NCBI GenBank assembly: GCA_021229015.1
Contig: CM037789.1
Span: forward strand, 25,824,256-25,888,255
Origin: Solen grandis
Lineage: Eukaryota; Mollusca; Bivalvia; Adapedonta; Solenidae
Length of the DNA: 64,000 nucleotides
Reading direction: 5' to 3'
A program made the translations under genes and the position numbers. Below, piece after piece: positions 1 through 10,786 of the stretch (position 1 is the first letter of the stretch; the number at the start of each line of letters is the position of its first letter). The notes under the pieces were generated by a model. The model was not told the DNA's origin, searched no databases, and saw nothing but the letters and a program-made list of their open reading frames with translations.

Positions 1-809
1 TACCAAAATCATATATTTTGGTTTGTCCATCACAAAGTTGCATCACATTTTTTTTTTCTATTATAAAAAGCCTCCTTTGTCAGTCATATGATTTGAACAT
101 GGTAATCTTGGTAGTGTATATACATGCATGTCTTTCGTGCAAGCCACCTATATTGTGAACAGAATCTGTGTTCACACAGATTTTTTTGAGATTTGGGATA
201 CAGTTTGCTGATTTTTATCATTTTTGTACTCTAATTTCTGATTTTAAGAGTACAAGGCACATGTTGGGAGTGAACAACCTCTGCAGGGAGAGAGGAAGAT
301 GGATTTATGATGAGAATAATGGGAGAGAGGGGATGGGAGTGTGTTTTTTTGTTGTTTTTTTCAACTGCTTCATTTCAGTATCGTAATTGTAAAGTAGCTC
401 CTCATATCCACCACTGATAATGTCCTCTAATGGAAAACAGTCATAAAGAGACTAAACATTTTAGAGAATTAAAAAAATTAATAACTTTCCATCACTGGAA
501 GTCTAATTTCGATATCATTAAACCCTTTGTCACTCAGATACACCAACTAAACGCTGATATACTGTAGAAAAACCTGATCAGACTGAATGAAAATTATCCC
601 TGAATGGATATATAACCAAGTTACTGCTTGAGCTACAATCTACTAAAAAAATTTCAAACATTATAAATCCAGATCAGCAGAGTTGCAGAGAATGTATCTC
701 TTATTCTAATACAGTATATCCGTGACATGCGGCAGCGCACATGGAAAGGTTCTTGTAAACAATCTGCTCTCCATTCAATCTTTGATTAAGCCTCACCATG
801 CTAAATTTC
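1..809. other. no gene seen
   Basis: AT-rich non-coding sequence with short poly-T runs. No repeat family or coding segment recognised. Confidence 0.6.
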
Positions 810-1032
810 TTAACCCTTTCCCTCATATAGACTCATTCTGACACACTCAATAGGTACTACATAAAGCCTGATCTGCATAAAACCACAGTTAAACCTTACC
901 AGATTTAATTATAAAATCCTCATTTCCAGACCACTGAGGAGCAGCTAACAGCATAAAACCTCGCAGGCTGATCTGGTTTTATGCTGGTCGCATAGGTCTT
1001 TTCATGGCTTCCTCTATGAGGGAAAGGGTTAA
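810..1032 (+). mobile_element. piggyBac-like MITE, TTAA target, copy 1
   Basis: Bounded by TTAA, with inverted ends CCCTTTCCCTCATA and TATGAGGGAAAGGG. Internal landmarks are AGACTCATT.TGAC, TAGGTAC.ACATAAAGCC and a palindromic GCAGGCTGATCTGGTTTTATG core. TTAA duplication with CCC termini is the piggyBac signature. Confidence 0.75.
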
Positions 1033-1248
1033 ATGGATTTGTCCTTTCTGCATTTTGGACTGAACTGTTAGTTGTTTATGGGGGTGCTGAAAAATTATTG
1101 ACTGAACAGACCATTTTACCAGAGGATTGGCAATACCCGGTATAATTCTCTTATTTAAACTGACCAGCATGTGGATTAGGTGTTCCAGAAGTGCTTGCTG
1201 AGTTACGTAGATTTACGTCTCATTTCGGAGTGAAATGGTCTATAGCAA

Positions 1249-1307
1249 GCAGTGCAGACCATGATCAGACTGCACAGATGTACAGGTTGATCTTGGTCTG
1301 CACTGGT
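1249..1307. repeat. imperfect inverted repeat
   Basis: The arms GCAGTGCAGACCATGATCA (1249-1267) and TGATCTTGGTCTGCACTGGT (1288-1307) are inverted copies with one or two mismatches. Likely a foldback repeat relic. Confidence 0.6.
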
Positions 1308-1309
1308 TG

Positions 1310-3849
1310 CAAAAGGCAGTCACAAGTGCCCACAGCATTGTGTTGAATAATAAGTCCAACCCTTTTTCATCAGTACAACACATTAAGAAAAAAAAGGAAG
1401 GATATCTTACCCAATCAGACATTTCAGGATCCATAGTGCAGATTCTTTAATCCTTCATGCAAAATTCTCTTCCCTCAGTCACAGAAATACAACACTAACA
1501 CATTCAATATCAGCTTCAGTCATTGTGACTGACACCTTTCCTTTCACAAATGAAGAGAGTTTAGTCAAATACCCTTCACCCTCATATATTTGTTATCAAT
1601 CTGCGTTCCAAATATAACTTTGGCCTGTTAATCACCCTTTCATATCTTCATTAATTTAAATAATCCGTGAACAATATCATCATTATTTTTACATATCCAT
1701 TCACAAAGTCATCACTGTATTCATTGCCTGTATTCTAAATGGTTCTGTCTTCATCACTGGAATACTTTTTTGAACATCTTAAATAAACAATGAAACTTTC
1801 CTGATGTCTTCAAAATGAGGACTGAAATTTCTACAACATAAAACACAACAATATCATTATATCTGAAGAACACTTATTATTTCCCATAGAGCCTTTAATT
1901 TCTTCATTGAAAGCTTCTATATAATCTGATGAAGGCACTGAGCTAACCTAAATTTTTCATCTGTATCTCCACATGCCCTAATGAAAGTATACACCCATTC
2001 CTACAGATTTTCTGCTGAAATATAAATTCTATACCTCAAAACCTCTTCAGATTTTTCTTCACATTTTTATAACTATATTTCCCAAACAATTTCCAGATCA
2101 ACTGCTAACGTAAATTAAGACCAAGAAAAATCTGTTACTTTAAGGCCTGTCTAAAACAAGAATACAGATTTCTTTGTAAAAATTCACTAACAGACAATTT
2201 CACAGCACATTAAAATCTTAAATCACATAAATTGTCCCCGGATAAATAAATTAAAAAATTTTTAAGTTGCACATATTTTTTTATTCCAGTCAAAAAACCA
2301 TCATAAATTTTGATGAAGATAGATCAAATACTCCAGAAAGCATAAACTACAAATTAACCAATCCTGATAGTAAACAATATCTGAAGTTCATGAAGCCTCA
2401 CATATTCCTATCAGCACATTCTAGTCAGCAAACTGTAAATTAAAACTTAGCACATAGACTTTATTCTGACATGTGACCTCTCTCAGCCGACCCGTAAGTT
2501 GTCCAACACCAGTGTCTAATACCACACCATCATGTTCCCGTTAATCTAACCTATTAACAGTTGCCACATTTCTGACCAAACTTGGGAACAGCTGTTGGAT
2601 AAAACATGTCCAGTGCCCAATGTCACAGCCCAGTCAATAGTTACTGTTAATGGATCAAATGGACTACCACTTACCACTAAGTTTTTTTTCAGTTTTCTCA
2701 GTTTTTAAGTTTTTTTTTTCCAAGACTTTTTTCTCAAATCATCTTTTTATTCATTCTTTTTCCAACCTTCACTAAACTTCAAATGAAAATAATAAAAATA
2801 TTATGATTTTGTCACTCATATAAGCTTGAAGTTGTAACACCTCAAAGTTGATATGAATTTTCCATTCTTAAATCTTCTTGAATCTTCCATTCGTAGAATC
2901 TCAATTCTGCATGATATAATTTTACCCTGTCATATTTTTGTTACTCTCACTATGTCTTAAGACGTCTGATACCTTCCTAGGATCCTTCGTATCAGCATAC
3001 ACAATTCTCTAAGCTTCAATCAATTCTGTCACAATAACCAAAACTATCAGTCAACTGTCATAATTCTCCTTCCCTTGAACCCTAAAGCATATAGAAGACC
3101 ACTACCACAAACTCTGGGTGTGAGTAATCGTTGAAGATCGGTGTTAACATGTTCCGTGTTCCGGGACCATGCCAGCGAGACTCTGTGTCATTCTAACCTT
3201 CTCAGTTTCATTGACATGTATGTCATGATCGGTTGCAGCGTCAAACTGATGATCTTGAACCCGTTCAGAATTGGTAAAAACCAATCAAAGACAGCTTCTG
3301 ATACAAATCTAGGAAAGTTTTTGTTTTCTCTGTCTTTACAACTAACTTCATATGAAGATTTTTATTTATAACTTTTGTCATATTAATTGCATTTTTTTCC
3401 AAATAATCAGATAATTCACTTGCCTTGATTTTTTAAACAAATTTTAAGCACTACTGAAACACTTTTAAATGTTAAAGAATGAAGATTTCTATTCTTAAAT
3501 AATGCTCACTTTTGGATGAATTGGTATGAAATTGACAACTACAAATTTTAAAAGCCCTCTTAAAATTAAATACACAAAAATATATTCACCAAAAATCCTC
3601 ATAACACTTTTAAAATCCTTTCATCCGTAACAAGTGTTAACCGTCTTAGACAAACTCCCCTATTCAATACAGCAGACGGCAAAAATTTAAACTTCCCATC
3701 ATCCCACATTTTTTCACATTGGCAGATAAAACTTGTAACAAACTTTCGTCTCCCACAATTCAGCATGCATCCCACACCATTTAACTGCTGTAAAATCAAT
3801 ATTGCTACATTTCCCTTTCAAGCCCTTCCCTCAAAAATCAATATGGCCC
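1310..3849. other. mostly empty; one ambiguous open block
   Basis: AT-rich unique DNA. At 3150-3330 the complexity rises and several frames are open on both strands (57 codons on the minus strand ending LRRLE-stop). No splice or homology evidence selects one, so no gene is called. Confidence 0.5.
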
Positions 3850-4115
3850 CTAGAGCTGGGGCCCCAGAACCAAACCCTAATCAGCTAATCATTAGATTCT
3901 CAATTCCAATAAACGCTGCAATCGGCCTTATTGCGCATGCATTCTACACTAATCATCGTATTGAAGTTTTACAGCCGGTGATAAAAGTTAAATATTGCTG
4001 TCCTTTGCAATAAAACTGCAGACAACAATTTGATCATAAACCGTCCTAATTGTCAGCCTTCCTATAAGATGTAATTACTGAATGCGCTTTGTCAACAAAG
4101 ATGCAATCCTTCAGG
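3850..4115 (+). promoter_or_regulatory. candidate non-coding regulatory block
   Basis: Non-repetitive DNA with clustered TAAT cores (CTAATCAGCTAATCATTAG) and inverted SOX-like sites CTTTGT.CA.ACAAAG at 4087-4100, followed by ATGCAAT. This is suggestive only, because short motifs are frequent in AT-rich DNA. Confidence 0.25.
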
Positions 4116-4753
4116 CACCACTGCCGGTGGGGGAAAAACTTAATTTATAAAGAATTACACGTTAAAATGTTAATCATTTGGATGTGTGAGGCTGGGACGC
4201 ACCAAGGAGACAACTAGAAATTGTGTTGAGTAAAAGAACTTTCTGGACTAGAATCTCTCCTCCACTTGGATACATCATCAATTTTTATGAAAATGAATGC
4301 TTGGATCAGAAGGAAAGCATATGTCACTTATGTACAGGTTTTACAATTTTTCTCAAAGAACCAGTAGTATAAAACCAGTTATTGATCTGGCTAAAGGTTA
4401 CTTTCCAGCTGATCCGATTAAATACAAATTGATGCATGTGTAACTTATCTGAGTTTTTAAGCAGTAAAAAGTTCTTAGAGTCATTTATTTCAGAGGAGAA
4501 AATACAACAAAGACTTTTTTCAAATCAGACTCATTTTTGATTTCTAAAACTGTAAAATATCAGTACAACATGATTTAGTTCATCTGCTACTTACTGAAGC
4601 AGACACACAATTTTTTGAAGTTTCAAATGAACAACTTTTTTCTGACAAGAATGCTTTTAAAGTATCAATAAATGGAGATGCCTTAATCTCCTTCAATGTG
4701 TCACCCCCTCTCTCAATTACTGTTAAAATGATTTCAAGGTCATTTCCAGTTCA

Positions 4754-4954
4754 CCCAATCCCGGAAGCAACTCCCTTCAGGCCCCAGAGACCACATTCAG
4801 AAGGAGTTTCTCCAATCTTCTCTTTGTCCCTGGCTACTTGAAACTGACTCCAGTACCAGTGTTTTTCTAATAGCATGACATCACTGCTGTCATTGTCGTC
4901 CGACGTGTGTCGGGTGTAGGCAGACGGCTTCCAGCAAGTGTCATATTCCGATCT
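4754..4954 (-). CDS. possible terminal exon, unassigned open frame
   Basis: This locally GC-rich block is open for 67 codons on the minus strand between TAG and TGA, with no early ATG. The translation reads like protein: an acidic/polar SDDNDSSD run, HWYWSQFQVARDKEKIGE, and GLWGLKGV near the stop. The TAG is immediately followed by the open frame, so an acceptor there would give phase 0, compatible with the donor of 18546-18677. The pyrimidine tract is poor, however. A conserved non-coding element would look similar. Confidence 0.25.
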
Positions 4955-5721
4955 CTATCCACATCGTCATGCCAGTGAATTCAACCACCAATTATCATGC
5001 CAAGGATTTGCAGGGATCAAAATGTGTAAGAATAGAATTGCCGACTATTTGTTGATAATGGATGTCCATTGATTGAGGAGATATAAATCAAACAGCATCA
5101 TAAGCGCGCGATATTGCCGTGGTCTAAGCACATAATTATCCACCAGTTCATTTATTCTTTAAAAGGACATCAATTAAACGCAATTTGGTTTTAACTACGT
5201 CCTTCACCGGTCACCTGTTCAAGAGAGAGGTTATTTGTGGATTTGGAGAGATTTCATTGTCCATCGCCATTAGCGAACTGTTAAAAACGCGACATCTCAA
5301 TGATAAACTTCTACTGAAGTGTCTCACAGATGTGCTAAGTATTTCACTCTATTTGTTTTTGATGAATTATTCAGAAACATCCTAATCATTTACTATAAGG
5401 TAACATGGGTTAAATGATGTTACTATTATTTACTATAAAAATCTTACCGTCAATGATAGTGGACATTCTAGACCCTGTAGTTGCTTTTAGCACATACACA
5501 TTCTAGAATTACTAACTGTCCTAAGACAGTTCTTAAAATTTTCACAAGGGTACATCTGATAAAAGCATGTTATTTGATACTTTGAATCAACATGTTGCAG
5601 GTTCGACTCCTCAGTTTTTCCATTATTTTGAGGCTTGTTTTGGCACTTTTCTATCCCATAACTATCCCATCATTTTTCCTATTTACATTTTTTAAAAATA
5701 TTACTTATATAGAAAATTATG

Positions 5722-7085
5722 AATATCAATATCCACTGGGATACATTACTATAATATCAATATCCACTGGGATACATTACTATAATATCAATATCCACTG
5801 GGATACATGTACTATAATATCAATATCCACTGGGATACATGTACTATAATATCAATATCCACTGGGATACATTACTATAATATCAATATCCACTGGGATA
5901 CATGTACTATAATATCAATATCACTGGATCATTACTATAATATCAATATCCACTGGGAATATATATCATATACATATCAATATCCACTGGGATTCATTAC
6001 TATAATATCAATATCCACTGGGATACATGTACTATAATATCAATATCCACTGGGATACATGTACTATAATATCAATATCCACTGGTTTTCATTACTATAA
6101 TATCAATATCCACTGGGATACATGTACTATAATATCAATATCCACTGGGATACATTACTATAATATCAATATCCACTGGGATACATTACTATAATATCAA
6201 TATCCACTGGGATACATTACTATAATATCAATATCCACTGGGATACATTACTATAATATCAATATCCACTGGGATACATTACTATAATATCAATATCCAC
6301 TGGGATACATTACTATAATATCAATATCCACTGGGATACATTACTATTATATCAATATCCACTGGGATACATGTACTACAATATCAATATCCACTGGGAT
6401 ACATGACTAAAATATCAATATCCACTGGGATACATTACTATAATATCAATATCCACTGGGATACATTACTATAATATCAATATCCACTGGGATACAGTAC
6501 TATAATATCAATATCCACTGGGATACATTACTATAATATCAATATCCACTGGGATACATTACTATAATATCAATATCCACTGGGATACATTACTATAATA
6601 TCAATATCCACTGGGATACATTACTATAATATCAATATCCACTGGGATACATGTACTATAATATCAATATCCACTGGGATACAATACAATAATAGCAATA
6701 TCCACTGGGATACATTACTATAATATCAATATCCACTGGGATACATTACTATAATATCAATATCCACTGGGATACATTACTATAATATCAATATCCACTG
6801 GGATACATTAATAATATCAATATCCACTGGGATACATTACTATAATATCAATATCCACTGGGATACATTACTATAATATCAATATCCACTGGGATACATT
6901 ACTATAATATCAATATCCACTGGGATACATGTACTATAATATCAATATCCACTGGGATACATTACTATAATATCAATATCCACTGGGATACATTACTATA
7001 ATATCAATATCCACTGGGATACATTACTATAATATCAATATCCACTGGGATACATTACTATAATATCAATATCCACTGGGATACA
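5722..7085 (+). repeat. minisatellite, 31/33-bp unit, about 43 copies
   Basis: Unit core is ATCAATATCCACTGGGATAC plus ATTACTATAAT (31 bp) or ATGTACTATAAT (about 33 bp). Copies are nearly identical, with scattered one-base changes concentrated at the left end. Open frames inside it are spurious. Confidence 0.95.
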
Positions 7086-7859
7086 ATTTGATGTGCAAAA
7101 TGTAAGAATCCTGTCCAAAGCAGCAACCTGACTGTAATTGTAAGATGATATTTTTCTTAAATATAATTCAAATACAAAATCAGAAGAAATTATGAAAAAC
7201 TGTTGCTAATTTTTATTTGAAAGAAGGAGAGTTGATCTGACTAGTTTTGAACTTTATAGCCTCTGTTAGTTATCGAAAAACTATTAAATTGTGAGTCATT
7301 GTCTGAAAATTAAATATTAAGGTGTGAAAAATACCTGACCTCAGGGTTTACTGGCACGAATTTCTCACCTTAACTTTAAAATCAGATCAGCCATGTACTT
7401 CCTGCATTAGTATTGATTACATTTAAATTAGTGTCTGATTTATTTATTTGTTTACTTAAAGAGAAAATTCAATCAGCGGCATTTTAGTCATTGGAGAATT
7501 TTCGTGTACACGAAACAGATATTTTATGCTGTTAAACTCAGAACAGTATCACTCCTATATTAAATATAAATTTTGTGTTGTATTTTGTCAGATATCACAC
7601 AGTAGACCATCCAGAACTGCTCTCAGCAACTATGTATCAAAAAAGGTTCAATATTTAATGACCTTGGAATGTTGAAGTCAGGGATCAAACCTGCAACCCC
7701 CAGCTTTAAGAGCAGATATTTTAGTCTATAATGGTCACAAAAACTGAACAAAAACGTATTAGATTGATAAAAATTGCCTTAACACATCTGGAATATTTTC
7801 AATTCAAATTATTTTCAAGGTTAAAAGCTTTTTAAAGGAATCTGATAGCAAGCAGCTAC

Positions 7860-8508
7860 ATTACAGGTGACTGCAGCTAACAGTAGAATGGTTCTCATTA
7901 CAGGTGACTGCAGCTAACAGCAGAATGGTTCTCATTACAGGTGACTGCAGCTAACAGCAGAATGGTTCTCATTACAGGTGACTGCAGCTAACAGCAGAAT
8001 GGTTCTCATTACAGGTGACGCAGCTAACAGCAGAATGGTCTCATACAGTGACTGCAGCTAACAGCAGAATGGTTCTCATTACAGGTGACTGCAGCTAACA
8101 GCAGAATGGTTCTCATTACAGGTGACTGCAGCTAACAGCAGAATGGTTCTCATTACAGGTGACTGCAGCTAACAGCAGAATGGTTCTCATTACAGGTGAC
8201 TGCAGCTAACAGCAGAATGGTTCTCATTACAGGTGACTGCAGCTAACAGCAGAATGGTTCTCATTACAGGTGACTGCAGCTAACAGCAGAATGGTTCTCA
8301 TTACAGGTGACTGCAGAATGGTTCTCATTACAGGTGACTGCAGCTAACAGCAGAATGGTTCTCATTACAGGTGACTGCAGCTAACAGCAGAATTGTTCTC
8401 ATTACAGGTAACTGCAGCTAACAGCAGAATGGTTCTCATACAGGTAACTGCAGTCATTACAGGTACTGCAGTAACAGCAGATGTTCATACAGGTGACTGC
8501 AGCTAACA
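7860..8508 (+). repeat. minisatellite, 37-bp unit, about 17 copies
   Basis: Unit begins ATTACAGGTGACTGCAGCTA and ends AGAATGGTTCTC. Copies are almost perfect in the middle; near 8030 and right of 8430 they have small deletions, as expected at ageing array edges. Confidence 0.93.
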
Positions 8509-8765
8509 CAGAGCAGCTCCATTATAATACAATACATTATTCCACATGATAATAATTAACAAATGTAAGAAATATGGCCTGATATTGGTGAAATTAGGGA
8601 CTCCAACCTTCAAAGTTGTAAGGCACTGTATTGGATAAAAACTATAAATGTCCATCAATTGAAGCAAGTTATATAACTGACAACTTTGTAACAGACATGA
8701 TAATAATTAAGAAATGTAAGATTTACAATACATTATTCACCCATGTTATAATTCTGACTTTTTTT

Positions 8766-10786
8766 ATAATGGAGTATGTTGTTTGTAAAGGAGTGTGTTA
8801 GAATGAAATGTGTTTTAATGGAGTGTTTTATAATGGAGTGTGTTAAAATGAAATGTGTTATAATAGAGTGTGTTGTTTGAAACAAAGTATGTTATAATGG
8901 AGTGTGTTGTTTGTAATGGAGTGTGCTGAAATGGAGTGTGTTGTTTGTAATGGAGTGTGTTGTTTGTAATGGAGTGTGCTAGAATGGAGTGTGTTGGTTG
9001 TAATGGAGTGCGTTGGTTGTAATGGAGTGTGTTGTTTGTAATAGAGTGTGTTATAATGGAGGGTGTTGGTTGTAATGGGGTGTGTTGTTTGAAATGGAGT
9101 GTGTTGTTTGTAATAGAGCATGTTATAATGGAGGGTGCTGGTTGTAATAGAGTATGCTATAATGGAGTGTGTTGTTTGTAATAGAGTATGTTATAATGGA
9201 GGGTGTTGTTTGTAATGGAGTATGTTATAATGGAGGTGTTTGTTTGTAATGGAGTAGTGTTATAATGGAGGGTGCTGGTTGTATGAGTATGTTATAATGG
9301 AGTGTGTTGTTTGTAATAGAGTATGTTATAATGGAGGGTGCTGGTTGTAATAGAGTATGCTATAATGGAGTGTGTTGTTTGTAATGGAGTATGTTATAAT
9401 GGAGTGTGTTGTTTGTAATGGAGTATGTTATAATGGAGTGTGTTGTTTGTAATAGAGTATGTTATAATGGAGTGTGTTGTTTGTAATAGAGTATGTTATA
9501 ATGGAGTGTGTTGTTTGTAATGAGTATGTTATAATGGAGTGTGTTGTTTGAAATAGAGTATGTTATAATGGAGGGGGGCTGGTTGTAATAGAGTATGTTA
9601 TAATGGAGTGTGTTGTTTGTAATGGAGTATGTTATAATGGAGTGTGTTGTTTGTAATGGAGTATGTTATAATGGAGGGTGTTGTTTGTAATAGAGTATGT
9701 TATAATGGAGTGTGTTGTTTGTAATAGAGTATGTTATAATGGAGGGTGTTGTTTGTAATAGAGTATGTTATAATGGAGGGTGTTGTTTGTAATGGAGTAT
9801 GTTATAATGGAGTGTGTTGTTTGTAATGGAGTATGTTATAATGGAGGGTGCTGGTTGTAATGGAGTATGTTATAATGGAGTGTGTTGTTTGTAATGGAGT
9901 ATGTTATAATGGAGTGTGTTGTTTGTAATGGAGTATGTTATAATGGAGGGTGTTGTTTGTAATAGAGTATGTTATAATGGAGGGTGCTGGTTGTAATAGA
10001 GTATGTTATAATGGAGTGTGTTGTTTGTAATGGAGTATGTTATAATGGAGGGTGTTGGTTGTAATGGAGTGTGTTGTTATAATAGAGTGTGTTGTTTGTA
10101 ATGGAGTATGTTATAATGGAGTGTTTTGTTTGTAATGGAGTATGTTATAATGGAGGGTGCTGGTTGTAATGGAGTATGTTATAATGGAGTGTGTTGTTGT
10201 AATGGAGTAGTATAATGGAGTGTGTTGTTTGTAATGGAGTATGTTATAATGGAGTGTTGTTTGTAATAGAGTATGTTATAATGGAGGGTGCTGGTTGTAA
10301 TAGAGTATGTTATAATGGAGTGTGTTGTTTGTAATAGAGTATGTTATAATGGAGGGTGCTGGTTGTAATAGAGTATGTTATAATGGAGTGTGTTGTTTGT
10401 AATGGAGTATGTTATAATGGAGGGTGCTGGTTGTAATGGAGTATGTTATAATGGAGTGTGTTGTTTGTAATGGAGTATGTTATAATGGAGTGTGTTGTTT
10501 GAAATAGAGTATGTTATAATGGAGGGTGTTGGTTGTAATAGAGCATGTTATAATGGCGGGTATTGGTTGTAATAGAGTATGTTATAATGGAGTGTGTTGT
10601 TTGTAATAGAGTATGTTATAATGGAGGGTGTTGTTTGTAATAGAGTATGTTATAATGATGAGTGTTGTTTGTAATAGAGTATGTTATAATGGAGGGTGTT
10701 GTTTGTAATAGAGTATGTTATATATGAGGGTTGTTTGTAATAGAGTATGTTATAATGAGGGTGTTGGTTTTAATGGAGAGTGTTGT
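8766..10786 (+). repeat. minisatellite, 34-bp unit of two 17-bp halves, about 58 copies
   Basis: Halves resemble GTATGTTATAATGGAGT and GTGTTGTTTGTAATGGA, with frequent GGGTGCTGGTTG and AATAGAG variants. The left end (8766-9100) is irregular; the rest is regular. Minus-strand open frames from it are not genes. Confidence 0.93.

Noticed and set aside
5592..6037. Open frames at the start of the 31/33-bp array
   Set aside because: They are the minisatellite unit translated; variants break the frame.
5722..8508. CRISPR array
   Set aside because: Direct repeats have no unique spacers, and the genome is eukaryotic.
8858..9121. 87-codon minus-strand repetitive protein
   Set aside because: By-product of the 34-bp minisatellite.
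5722..10786. The minisatellite block as centromeric chromatin because a CENP-A gene is nearby
   Set aside because: The CENP-A gene does not mark centromere position. The arrays are short, mutually unrelated minisatellites and not megabase satellite.
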